64,000 bases of DNA from Ypsolopha sequella (GCA_934047225.1 OW203993.1:27604069-27668068); one strand, 5' to 3'. Shown: positions 1-9,730, counted from the stretch's first letter. The notes: generated from the sequence alone by a model not told the origin. Program-made: numbers and translations.

Positions 1-118
1 TCCGTATGGGCGAGAGCACAATTCGTACAATAATTTATTCAACATGTAAAGATGCTGTTGCAGCTCTTGACGGTAAACATATATTATTTCAAACTCCGGC
101 GCACAGTGGCTCTATAGC

Positions 119-360
119 ACGGGCATTTTAAGATTTAGGGTCAAAAAAAAAAAAACCTAAAGCTAATGTTTGTGCACAAACTTTCCTTAGGACCACAAAA
201 GTACATCCTTAAAACCCCTGACCCATAGGATGTCCGCGTCCCCCCCTCCCCCCCTCAAATGTGTCTTCATTTGCAGTATTTTTCATTTTACTAAAAAATG
301 GTATGAGTTAGGTGAAAACTGTCAAAGAAGTAATTAATTCTCATTATATTACCTACGAAA
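119..360. repeat. Left long TIR of PIN-like element copy 1
   Basis: The reverse complement matches 2330-2535 and also 23130-23358 at high identity over about 200 bases, including the homopolymer tract, 'gtttgtgcacaaac', the C/G tract and 'gaaaactgtcaaagaag'. The C-tract (241-255) gives a long G-run on the other strand. Confidence 0.8.
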
Positions 361-744
361 AGACATTTATTTTATACTAATTAAAAGTTTAGTTTTTGAG
401 ATATTGTTATGAATATAAAACAAAAAAATGAAAAATACTCGAATTTTTACAAATTACTTGATTTTCTGAAAAAACCGTAATATTATTGATACAACATTGT
501 AAGTAAACATTATTTCTCGTATTTTTGTCTACAAAATAAGACTTTATTTTCTTAAGCGGTTAAACATTTCGCAAGATAATGAAAGATAATATATTTTCCA
601 CAGTAAGTCACATTGGAAAATGACACTAAATCCTAGTTCCAAATGTGTTTTTATTTATGTTTAAAGTTGTCATTTAGGTACAGATACTCATTAATTGCCT
701 AAAAATCAAAAACATAAAATAAATAACTTTTATTTAAGTGTATT

Positions 745-1740
745 AACCATTTAATCATCTAAATCTTCTGTATTATCATATGATACGTTACCAAATGTTA
801 CACAATCGCATCTATTCCCGCACACATTTTTGTAATCACAAGATATAAGGTTCATTAAGTGGTCTGGCGCAGGAGGCAGCGTAGTCGCCACTGGTATTAA
901 ATTATTTCCCACAGTTTTCCATCCCCAATCCTGTGGATTTAATTGGTGCCCAAGCCATTCTTGTACCTGAAAGTACACGCGCAATGAGTGTTGGCCACAT
1001 GCACCAGGATGCTAGGATGCTAGTTGAAAACAGGCATTTACTGGCTGTGTGGCGATTTTGCGTAGACGTTTAGTTGCTCTCAAGTCTCAACTCGTCAAGC
1101 GTTTCACAGCCGTAATTGTTATCATAGAGAGCCATGGCAAATTTTTCGCCAGCCGCGACTATTTCTTCTTTGTCAGTATGGGGCGAAAAAAAAACTTCTG
1201 TCACATTTATCAACGATGGAAACTGCTGATGTTTTTTCCATGCATGTTTTTTTCCCTTGTTGAAAAAGGCAAGGTTGTGTCACAACCAGTAAATGCATGA
1301 CTAAAAAGCACGGTCTTTTACATGGCACCGAAACCTTCGTTTACTTGGGCGATATCAAATGTTTTGCCAGCCGTCTGAGATGAAGGAGAGTGCAAAACTT
1401 TTATTTTCGAATCCAGCTTTGATCTTGCAACTAGTATAATCAGAATATCTGTGTCGTTGGCTACCACTAAGACGTTTTTTGGCCATCATCATATTCCAGG
1501 GCTTTGCCGGCTATCGTTGAATCCGCGTCACCAGGACATTGAAGGGCATTATGTCTGCCAGCATTGAAATAAGAGACCAGTAATTGGACTAGCTTATTTT
1601 TGTAAACGTCGTTTCTCAAAAAATCTGATTGTTGGACTGTGATGAAGTTGTTAGGATCAACAGCTATATTCGGTGAAGATTTTGCCTTTGTCCTGCAACC
1701 ACGTTCTTCCCCTTGTTTTACCCGGCGCCGCCGCGCGGAG
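745..1740 (-). pseudogene. PIN-like domain / cysteine-rich protein, degenerate copy 1
   Basis: Minus-strand coding remains parallel to the better copy at 21745-22788. The 3' portion (751-984) reads VQEWLGHQLNPQDWGWK, then LIPVATTLPPAPDHLMNLI, then a Cys cluster NVCGNRCDC. Upstream (1000-1450) the reverse complement carries the same HAFTGCDTTSAFF-type region, but with frame breaks. Against copy 2 it lacks part of the cysteine-rich segment and has a deletion near 1000-1025; it has Leu where copy 2 has a stop before IPVATT. The family (PIN/XPG-like fold with 'GDAD' and 'D-T-D-I-L' acidic motifs) is known to me only as uncharacterised multi-copy invertebrate proteins. Function not assigned. Confidence 0.65.
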
Positions 1741-1814
1741 CTTGTAGCAATTGAAGTATAATGTACTACGCGTACGTTTTTAGGTAAACTTTATACATAT
1801 ATACAAAACATTTG

Positions 1815-2535
1815 GACCTATAGTATTGTGACGTATTGTGAACAATACATTGACTTTTGTCTTACAATACAATATATTTAGATAGCTACTTCACCAGTTA
1901 AGATCTTTTTTTCAAGTCAATGGTTCAGATTTAATGGACCTAACTTCATTACATGGTCAATTTAAGAAAATACAGTCTCATTTTGTAGACAAAGGCACGA
2001 AGAATAATGTTTTAATAAGGATTATTTACTTCTTTGACAGTTTTCACGTAACTCTTACCGTTTTTGAGTAAAATTAAAAATATTTCAAACGAAGACACAT
2101 TAGGGGGGATGGGGGAGGGGAGACGCGGACACCCTAGGGGGCTTTAAGGATGTACTTTTGTGATCCTAAGGAACGTTCAAACCTATAGTATTGTGAACAA
2201 TACATTGACTTCTATGTTACAATGCAGTATAGGTACCTACTTTATCAGTTCAGATTTAATGAACTGTAACTTCATTACTTGGTCAATTTAAGAAAATATA
2301 GTCTCATTTTGTAGACCAACGTGTGAAGAATATTTACTTCTTTGACAGTTTTCATCTAACTCTTACCGTTTTTAAGTAAAATGAAAAATACTGCAAATGG
2401 AGACACATTTGGGGCGGGGGGAGGGGGGGACGCGGACACCCTAGGGGTCAGGGGTTTTAAGGATGTACTTTTGTGATTCTTAGGAACGTTTGTGCACAAA
2501 AGTTAGCTTTAGGTTTTTTTTTTTGAGGTCGCCCT
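1815..2535. repeat. Tandem duplication of the right terminal region of PIN-like element copy 1
   Basis: The block from the 'tattgtgaacaatacattgact' region through the G-tract and 'ggatgtacttttgtgatcctaaggaacgtt' occurs twice in tandem, roughly 1825-2182 and 2183-2500. Both halves carry 'tggtcaatttaagaaaata', 'cattttgtagac', 'ttacttctttgacagtttt' and the GGGG tract. The first copy has a shortened end joined directly to the second. Confidence 0.75.
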
Positions 2536-2735
2536 TATAGCTTCAACCAATATTCCCGTAGTACTATGTATTATTGCTACAAAAAAACATTTTAGTACAG
2601 TGTTACTGGCATTGGTAGACGCAAATTACAAACTTATTTCCAGAGATGTTGGCGCTTGTGGTAAGAATTCAGATGCCAACATATTCAAAAATTCTAATTT
2701 GGGAAAGCGTTTAAGCTGGATGATAGATGAGTAGA

Positions 2736-3727
2736 CAGACAGAGACAGACCACTCTTTTTATAAGCAATCACACATCACAATCAGTATAATGTCTAAAAT
2801 TCTCAAGTGACGTCATATCGTACAATTCTTTAAAAAAACCATTAGAAAATAATGGTTGATTTATATACCAAAATAATGAAAACTAGTCCTAAAATGGTGT
2901 ATAAACCCTAAAAAAAAAATTTCTTTTAGAAATTAAGCTATGGGTATTCATAGTAAATTCGTTCCTTCTCTCTTTCTAACAAAAGCCTTTTTTTATCCGG
3001 GTCTTCTCTTAGTCTGGCCCTGGACAGACGTTTTCGCGCTGCCGCGTCATGCAAATAAAAGAAAAACCCCGTAAACCCCAATAAAAACCCCGAAATAAAC
3101 AAAAAAATATTGTGGATAAAGCCATTTACACTCGTGCCAGTGATATTTGTAAAAAAACAAGTATTTTGCTACTGGGGATCGTGACGGTTGGGACTGTGAC
3201 GGTCGGGACAGTGACGGTCGGGACAAAACGTAACATTTATGTATAAAATGCACTACAGCCCATAGCTACATTAAAATTAGCCAAGTCACTCAGTTTTTAT
3301 CTGTTTGCTACTTCTAAAACACACATTTTATCATGCATACTCGTTTTGTAGTTTAGAATTAACAAAATTGAATTAAAATGTGACGGTCGGGACGTAATCC
3401 CGGCTACCAATTGTTGCATTATATCATAGAAAGTAACTTACGTTTTTGCTTGGTATTTTCTACAGTAAATCTTTAATATTCCTTCGATTTATTTAAGTTC
3501 ACAACACGCCGATTGACAAACAAAATAGCTCAAGTTTTTACTTTTAAAACCATGGACAATTTCTCTACGCGTTGAGCTTGACTACATTCGATGCTACAAT
3601 TGAGCAAAAAAAGTAAAATTACAGTTATTAACAAAAAATTTAATCTGTTTCGTAAACTTAAGACTATGTACTGTCATTCTAAATGCATATTGAAACTAAT
3701 CTTTGACTTTTATTTTATGGTTGTCTG
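2736..3727. other. Unexplained 1-kb DNA between transposase blocks
   Basis: Interrupts or separates blocks 2 and 3 of the Harbinger transposase. It has no long ORF and no recognised element. The only structure seen is the clustered 14-base motif at 3181-3224 and 3380-3393. It may be an intron, a MITE insertion or both. Confidence 0.4.
3181..3393. repeat. Short tandem motif GTGACGGTCGGGAC
   Basis: The 14-mer GTGACGGTYGGGAC occurs at 3181-3194, 3196-3209 and 3211-3224 with a 15-base period, and again at 3380-3393. The GC-rich motif stands out from the AT-rich surroundings. Confidence 0.8.
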
Positions 3728-4352
3728 GTGTCACTTACTGTGGAATGCCCCTCACCAAAAGCACTTCCAGGAGGAAACACAGTCTTGCCACATGTAATAA
3801 TTGCAGACGAAGCATTCGGATTAAGTACGTATTTAATGAGACCTTATTCACGTGACGACGCCAGAGAAGATGAAAGAAAAAAAAAATTTAACTACCGCCT
3901 GAGCCGAGCACGAAATACAGTTGAAGATACATTTGGTATATTAGTGAAAAAATTTAGATTATTTGAAAGGAGATTACTTATGAGTCACAATCATACTGTC
4001 ACAGTCGTTACGGCAATATGTTGCCTAAATAATTATTTACGCGATGATACATGCTATTGGTCAGAAAGAGATCAAATGATAACGTTGAGAGACATGCATG
4101 CATTGGTAAATTTCACAGGTATTGGAGGACAGTCAACTTCTGATGCTCTGACAGTAAGAAATGCCTTTAAGGAATATTTTAATTCCGAAAGTGGAGCAGT
4201 TCCGTGGCACAGACGAAGAGTACGTGCTGGAAGACGGCGACAGTGATTTTTTACACAAAATATAAACCGGTCAAGTACCAATGTCAAGTGCGTTTTTAGT
4301 TGTATGTTACAAATCGATCACTGTAGGTCTTAAAATTCTTTTGAAATAAAAA

Positions 4353-4601
4353 TTATAATTTTTTACCAGTGTTATTTATTTCTTCTCCAATTTCTTCCCA
4401 TATGTTGTCCCGTCTTTGCTGGTTCATATAGTGGGGATGTCGTAAATTATACAACTCTTCATATTGTTGTACAAGCAATATTAAAGCCACTTCGTCCATT
4501 TCGGGCGTGTAGGTACGTTCAGTACGTGCAAATCGTTCAGCTTTTCGGATCCGAATGAGGCAACACTGAGTGGCAGCACGCGCCGCGTTATATGACGTCA
4601 T
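4353..4601 (-). CDS. MADF/Myb-like second protein of Harbinger element 1 (exon)
   Basis: The 82-residue reading frame has a C-terminal half matching the MADF/Myb-SANT fold: an aliphatic helix (EVALILLVQQYEELY), then LRHPHYMNQQRRDNIWEEI. Harbinger elements commonly encode such a DNA-binding protein next to the transposase; it binds the transposase and element ends. Here it is convergent with the transposase, whose stop lies 107 bases away. The frame runs past INNT into a likely splice donor (GGTAAA on the minus strand near 4366), so this is probably one exon of a longer gene whose other exons are missing. Confidence 0.6.
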   Translation of the reverse strand: MTSYNAARAATQCCLIRIRKAERFARTERTYTPEMDEVALILLVQQYEELYNLRHPHYMNQQRRDNIWEEIGEEINNTGKKL

Positions 4602-4639
4602 CAGAATGCTTTCTTCGGTGTTCGGATGCCTACCGTATT

Positions 4640-4760
4640 TTACGAAATGCGGCGCGTACGGTGCGGATAAATATACGAGATTTCATATCATTGCATACAA
4701 CGAATTCTAAAATGCGGCGCGTTCGGCGCGTGCGGCGCGTACGTTACTGACAAATGTGCG
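4640..4760. repeat. GCGGCGCGT subterminal repeats, right end of Harbinger 1
   Basis: GCGGCGCGT or close variants occur at least four times (around 4649, 4714, 4723 and 4733) in otherwise AT-rich DNA, just outside the Myb-like gene. The position fits subterminal binding sites of a Harbinger element; the role is inference. Confidence 0.5.
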
Positions 4761-5815
4761 ATCACCTTAATAAAACGAATTCTATCTGCTTATTAGGTAG
4801 TATTGTATAGGGTTGTCAAATTTACGAAGTGTGAAAAACTACTGTTGAGTGTTGCATACCTACTATACAATGACTTTATGACAAAATATAAAAAATCGTA
4901 AAATTGGTTTGTTTAAATTAAGCTTAAATAGATCAAAGCGTTTAAATACATCTTTTGCAGCAGGATATTCTGCAGCGCAAAACTATATGAACTAATATGG
5001 GATCCGTTACAAATAAAAACGCTTAAAACCACGGGCAACTATTTTATATAACTGATTTAAACACACATTATCTTCCTTTGCCATCATAATTCCATTCATC
5101 TAAAATTAAATTTAATGACCTTGTTTTAAAATGTAACAATTTAATAAAGACCAATGTACATGTACGTACAACCCCACTATAATTTAATTTTTTTCAAGGA
5201 AGTATAATCTTGTTACCAGCATGCATGCAAGTTTTTTACTTTCTTACCAGGAGTTCTCAACCCTCTCAAACGGGATGCTACTTGATTATTTTTTTGTTAT
5301 CATTTCCTATAGAAGCTCTTGAATAGTTTTACCTAAATTTTCACTTCATTTTTACGTTTGTTTAACAGGCTCTATAGGATCGTAGTCTCCGTATAGCATA
5401 CGCAGAGGTTTTACGAGAATCCAGTCGACTCTGTTGCTTTTTTAGGGTTGTTCAAGCTAATAACGTTTACGTCGAAAGAAGCTACAGATTGTGTACAAAT
5501 GTGTTAGTAGTTCATAAAGCTTTGTGTTGTAGTTTTTATTTTTTATGTATAATTTCTTACACCATTAGTTAAAAACCCCTGACTTCAAAGTAATGCTTGC
5601 TAAGGGAAAATGTTCCTTCTATGAGCTTTTATTGATAAAATGATTTATATACATAAAATTGTCAACTCTTAAATAAATGCTATAGTATAGGCAATAAGGT
5701 ATATTATTTCTCAACAATTTCATGCGTGGTATATACATTTCGCTACCAAACTACAAATATTGTAAGGTTTGCATTTTTGCCCTATAAATCGACAGGTTTT
5801 TGTCAAATTTATTAC
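4761..5815. other. No gene recognised
   Basis: AT-rich DNA with stops in all frames. I see no recognised repeat, domain or RNA gene. Confidence 0.5.
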
Positions 5816-6985
5816 AGTCAACAGCAGTACAGTCTAGTGAGAAATCTTCCTACAGCAAGAATACTTCAAGAATCCCGCTTAAAATGTATGTGAGTATAAA
5901 CAGGTTACTAAATGGTATCCAAGCAACGGAATTTCCTGCCGGCTTGGTTACCTACCAAATTGAAACTTTGCAACGGACTGGTCTTTGACTTGCCGGCTTG
6001 GTGACAAGGAGGTATTGTTTTATCATCAATATTACCCTGTACCAAGCAACCCACTTTACAATCTAATAATATTTTGGCAATTTGAAATTAAGTCAACCCT
6101 TATGCCCGTTCTGTTTTATACTCACAAAATATACGAGGGTTTTTTCATATACGTGGGTAATGTGGTGTACTTATGTGTATTTTTCTTTTCTAGGTCTGAC
6201 TCTGAAATTGAAAGTTTTGTCTCCGAAAGGACTGAAGATAAAAAGGCGGCAGTACCAAAGACGCCCAAGCGGAAGGCTGAAAAAGCAGCTGATTCTTCGA
6301 AGTAAGTGTGCTTTACTTTCATAAATTTCACTCCTGTCTAACTCCAAAACAAAATAATTAAAAAAAAAAAATGTTATATTTCATAACTTAAATATACTTA
6401 GCGTAACAGAAGGTCAATAACGAAACTGTTCATCTAATCATTAATCATGAAAATAAACTTGTAAATTTAGGCATAAATAACAAATAACTTGATTGAGCTT
6501 CAACGTACACATCCAAAATTATTGTGGTAAGTAAAATTTTCTGGACTGTTTTTTTTTAATGTATTAACTTTTTGCTCACAGATCTAAAAAGAAGCCTGCG
6601 GTTACTTCTGCTGAAAAATAGGGGCGTGAGTTCGACCTATTCGGCGTTTTTCGGATGATGACGACGCCGTAGTCTCGAATGGGACACCAAACTCTGTGAC
6701 ATCATCATTTACTGCAAAAGTTGCCAATGGTTCTGTGCGTCGGACAGCACCACTTGAAGGCGAGTACTTTATCGACTTGCGTATACACGCAACACACGAC
6801 CGTGGACGCGAAACAACCAGAGCATTGGAAAAAATCCTTGTTTCTACTAAGGGCACAGCTAGATCGACGCACACCTCAGTGGGAGCAGTTACAGAAATTT
6901 ATAAATCAAACCAAGCCGTTGTTTCAAGACAGAGAGCCAACTTTTTATAGCAGCGCCGTAAAATTTAAATAAATGTTTTAATTAA
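5816..6985 (+). pseudogene. Unrecognised spliced gene remnant, Lys/Ser-rich
   Basis: Three blocks have GT-AG borders and compatible phases. Block A (5816-5883) follows 'tttattacag' and is followed by GTATGTGAGT. Block B (6195-6303) follows 'tttcttttctag' and is followed by GTAAGTGTG. Block C starts at 6583 after 'ttgctcacag'. Joined, they read STAVQSSEK..., MSDSEIESFVSERTED, a basic stretch KTPKRKAEKAADSS, then KSKKKPAVTSAEK and a stop at about 6620. Further frames continue to 6970 (DDDDAVVSNG; EHWKKSLFLLRAQLDRRTP; LFQDREPTFYSSAVKFK) and end just before AATAAA-type signals (6970-6990). Either the stop and frame shifts are mutations or the gene ends early. I do not recognise the protein. Acidic, basic and Ser-rich composition suggests a nuclear protein, which is inference only. 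Confidence 0.45.
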
Positions 6986-6991
6986 TAAATG

Positions 6992-7213
6992 TATAGAAGA
7001 ATCCGGATAGCGGGGCGAGGGGCGCGTCGTTCTAACAGGACAATTTTTGTCAAAATAGGTCGCTATAAGCAGTTGGTCGCTTAAACCGGAGTCATTCTTA
7101 TATGGATATGTTTTCATAGATCGTCTATATGAAACTTAACTTAAGTTTGCATTTTCGTTGCTAAAAACGTATAACCGTTAAAAACAAAATCGTTATTTTA
7201 GGATTCTACTGTA
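6992..7213. mobile_element. pogo/Tigger-type MITE
   Basis: About 222 bases with inverted ends: TATAGAAGAATCCGGATAGCG on the left and, in reverse complement on the right, TACAGTAGAATCC followed by TAAAATAACG. Both ends abut TA, as expected for Tc1/mariner-pogo insertions. The internal text ('gtcgctataagcagttggtcgc') resembles pogo-like subterminal sequence. No coding capacity. Confidence 0.55.
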
Positions 7214-7249
7214 TATGTAATGAATATAATTAATAAATAATATATACCA

Positions 7250-7731
7250 ACTGTATTTTTCAGGTGCCTGTGCATGATACCGACTAGCTCCAGCATCCCT
7301 GCAACATGGCTACCCATATTAGCGACCTGCGTCTTATTGAGGCGCGAGTTCTGTTCCTGGATATCTGCCATAAGAGCCTGGCAGTATCCAGTTGCGCGCT
7401 CAAATATCGCGTCGTGCGAGTACCGATGCGGGTTCACGTCGCGCTCGGGAACAGTTGCAGGGGAGATGGCGACATCTTCAGCGGCAGCAGCGGCAAAGGG
7501 GATGGGGTTGACTGATGGGCGGAGTCGCTGCTAGTCCTCAGGATTAGGCGGAGAAATGAAGTCCACAGTTCTCTTCTCGGCGGTTGCGGTAGGAGGTGGC
7601 AGCTGGGTGGAGGGGATGCCCGCAGCAAAGAAACCAGCTGGCACTGCGCTTGCGCCGCTTGGTGGAGTCCGCTGCACATTCTTGGACCTCCTAAAACGAG
7701 TATGGCCGGGGTCGTTGAGTGGGTCCGACAT
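7250..7731 (-). pseudogene. Unrecognised degenerate ORF pair (Pro/Ala-rich, then helical)
   Basis: On the minus strand a frame begins MSDPLNDPGHTRFRR and continues Pro/Ala-rich to a TAG (near 7531). The same frame then reopens and ends with a helical segment, YSHDAIFERATGYCQALMAD...SRLNKTQVANMGSH. A basic, Pro-rich start followed by helices is reminiscent of Gag/ORF1 proteins of retroelements, but I cannot name the family. The plus strand has a decent splice-acceptor look-alike at 7252-7262, so coding orientation is not certain. Confidence 0.3.
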
Positions 7732-7739
7732 CTTTCAGC

Positions 7740-8140
7740 CTCTCACAGTTGCTACGAAAAGTTGTCGTAAAGAAAAGGTGTAGAAAAGAGCAGTACGTAA
7801 GAAAGTACGGCCACACACAAAGAAAGTACAGCAACAAATATTGAAGCACTCTAAGGAACCGAAACTGTTATATTGAGGCAGAGTCACACATATAGGCATA
7901 CACAAAAGTACAAGAAAGTATAATAAAGAAAGCGTCCATGCGCGGGCAAGTACTTATAAGATAAGGATATCAAAGGGTATCATTGGGTAAGCGTCCTGTC
8001 GCAGTGTCCTTTTCCATCAATCTTTAGTGAAAACACACCATAGATCTAAGGAACTTAAATTGATATATTGAGCCTTAACAAAAAACACGGTATAACCAAG
8101 AGAAAAAGCGTCCACTCGCAAGTACTTAGGCCTAATACTT
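7740..8140. other. No gene recognised
   Basis: Upstream DNA of the minus-strand ORF pair. It contains two similar stretches ('agaaagtayggccacac', 'acaagaaagta') but no clear element. Confidence 0.4.
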
Positions 8141-8143
8141 ATC

Positions 8144-8823
8144 CTAAGTTTCAGTTTTATCCACTAACGTTGACACATACCGCTTTTGTTTATCTGAATC
8201 TCGTAGGTTCCAGTAGGTATTAAAAATCTCTTGCCTCTTATCTTCGTCAAATGATTCGTTACATTTTCTGAAGCAAGTAGTGCAATCCTTTGGTTTAACT
8301 CTACGGTCACTCTCTTTTTTACTTTTTAGATAAATGTATTCTTTTGCAGATTGCCTCGAGTACTTTCTCAAATTTTGCTTCCATTTTTCAGGAGCAAATC
8401 GTTTGCTGCGAGTTTTTTACGGTTTTCAACTTCCTGTTGGTCTGTGGAATTTATTTCTGGTTGTTCAATCGGGATAGCTTGTGACATTTCTAGTGCCAGT
8501 TGGTCAAGGATGCTAGGAGAATTTTGGGTTGTCCGTTGGTTGAATTGACTGCAGGGTACTTCTCCAGAATTATCTTTAATTAACTTAGGCCCTTTCCTCT
8601 TCTTCCCTGGTCTCACGGACCCATCATCAGATGATGAGGCTTCATCACCGTCATTGTTGCTCTCAGTGAGCCCATTGAAAGAGTTATTTTTGTCGTAATA
8701 AGTTTCCATAGCTACGTCTTCGGGTGTCTGTTGTTCCAGGGGAATCAACGTCGGTGAGGGAGCGTCATAGTTATTTGTATCTGCCGGCAATCGACAATCC
8801 GTACCTTGTTTCCACAACGACAC
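8144..8823 (-). pseudogene. N-terminal part of an uncharacterised multi-copy insect protein family ('family X')
   Basis: The minus-strand frame from 8823 begins MSLWKQGTDCRL and runs through an acidic Ser-rich region (NNDGDEASSSDDGS) and PGKKRKGPKL to about 8400. A frame shift there leads into KWKQNLRKYSRQSAKEYI, KDCTTCFRKCNESFDEDK and IFNTYWNLRDSDKQKRYV. The KEY-T/I-K, C-x2-C-x3-C and 'YW.L.D..RQ' pattern is one I recall from repeated, uncharacterised proteins of aphids and Lepidoptera. Two other fragments in this window (35341-35580 and 36700-37018) appear to be later parts of the same family. The scattering suggests a mobile origin; the biochemical role is unknown. Confidence 0.5.
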
Positions 8824-9228
8824 TTTGTACTGTATTTTAACACTTTACGCTAACACTGGAGTCCTTTAAAAAGTCATTTTATAAAAGTTCTTTTTGAAAA
8901 GTTCATAGATGGTATTCTAAGGTCAATTACCATCCGTTGATGTTGGCGTGGGAGAGCGCGAGCGCCGCGGTGTGGCTGGTTTGGCGAAGCAGAGTAGTGG
9001 GGAGCAATTTGGGTGGCACGTCGTCGTGAGCCCGCAACGTACAAAATGTACAACGTACAATGACATATATATATATATATTTTTTTTTTTTTTGAAGTGA
9101 CTTACTATGCTATTGGCCATCTGGCCTTCTCAGCTTTGATCGGACAAAAGGAGGGAACGCCGAGAACGTTCACCTCCTGTGATCTTTAATCAACAATCGC
9201 TGAGGGCCCCCAGCTGAGGGACCTCGGC
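8824..9228. other. Intergenic, (TA)n/T-rich microsatellite
   Basis: Contains (TA)n followed by a T-run (about 9065-9092) and a short GC-rich minus-strand frame (8923-9060, RRSRSPTPTSTDGN end) that I cannot assign. Confidence 0.4.
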
Positions 9229-9568
9229 TCAGGACGTTGATGGTGTGTGCTCTATTGGAGAGAAGCGATCAGGTATATACCTGTATCGCGTATCGAGTTG
9301 TCTGAGGTAGAGGCGTCGTTGACGCAAAGCGTTTGCTGAAAGCTTAGTGGTTGTAGTGACCGGGGCGAAGGGCCTCGTGTCTAACGGGGATGAAATGATG
9401 TTTGAAGTGTTACGTCTCCTAAGTCGGGGACGGTGAATGAATACAGGGGCAGTCGCTGAGGTATTATCGTCGGGGTTGTTGGGGGTATCTGATGCTATAA
9501 TCTGGGCTGTAATGTCTTCGTCAGAATCTAATAATACGTGACGCGGGCGTCGTTTGTCAAGAAATAGT
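9229..9568 (-). CDS. Unrecognised 113-residue open frame
   Basis: Minus-strand open frame reading DKRRPRHVLLDSDED, Thr/Asn-rich middle, then a basic stretch (RHRLRRRNTS-like; LRQRRLYLRQLDTRYRY) to a stop at 9229. It abuts the gypsy LTR at 9569, which truncates it. Basic and disordered composition; no family recognised; may be chance. Confidence 0.25.
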
Positions 9569-9693
9569 TGTAATAACAAACTCTTGGCTGGTTTATATTT
9601 TATTCATCCAAATAGTACAACTCCCAAACACACCCATCAAGCAATAGACAACCGACTAGCTGACAGTTCTAGTGATATCCACTAACCGGAACA
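9569..9693 (-). repeat. Candidate 3' LTR of the gypsy remnant
   Basis: TG...CA borders on the minus strand, immediately after a purine-only tract. It contains 'atgaataaaata'. The 5' LTR is not in the window, so borders are inferred. Confidence 0.5.
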
Positions 9694-9730
9694 TCCTCCC
9701 TCTTAAGACCTTAAATATCTAAGACATTAA

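Larger units (their letters stand above)
119..2535 (-). mobile_element. TIR element carrying a PIN-like/Cys-rich gene, copy 1
   Basis: About 2.4 kb bounded by long imperfect terminal inverted repeats. The left arm is roughly 119-360 and the right arm roughly 2330-2535. They share the order: GGGC end, poly-A/T run, AGCTTTAGG-type segment, 'ggggttttaaggatgtactttt', G/C-tract, and 'cttctttgacagtttt'. The outer ends read ACGGGC on the left and AGGGC (reverse complement) on the right. TATAGC occurs directly outside both ends. The only coding content is the degenerate minus-strand gene at about 745-1740; I see no DDE, recombinase or helicase gene. A second copy in opposite orientation is at 21645-23358. 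Superfamily unknown to me. Confidence 0.75.
1..4246 (+). pseudogene. Harbinger (PIF) transposase, interrupted
   Basis: Cut-and-paste DDE transposase of the PIF/Harbinger superfamily, acting in the nucleus on element ends. Three blocks line up with the family in order. Bases 4-118 encode ALDGKH...PAHSGS, holding the first catalytic Asp. Bases about 2595-2735 encode VLLALVDANYKLI and GKNSDANIFKNSNLGKR, holding the second Asp. Bases 3728-4246 encode LPHVIIADEAFGL...YLMRPY and FNYRLSRARNTVEDTFGIL, the third acidic region. The first two blocks are separated by the PIN-like TIR element at 119-2535, flanked by a six-base direct repeat TATAGC (113-118 and 2536-2541). A frame shift near 2595 and a stop around 2735 also break the gene. 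The third block ends in a basic tail and a normal stop at 4246. Non-functional; the family call is strong. Confidence 0.82.
1..4760 (+). mobile_element. Harbinger/PIF DNA transposon 1 (left end outside window, interrupted)
   Basis: The two-gene content typical of Harbinger elements is visible: a PIF-type DDE transposase in pieces on the plus strand (1-118, 2536-2735, 3728-4246) and a short MADF/Myb-like gene on the minus strand (4353-4601), arranged tail to tail. The right flank (4640-4745) is rich in GCGGCGCGT motifs that look subterminal. The left terminus lies before base 1. The element is broken by a 2.4-kb TIR element (119-2535) and by about 1 kb of unexplained DNA (about 2736-3727). Exact right terminus and TSD were not resolved. 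Confidence 0.75.
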
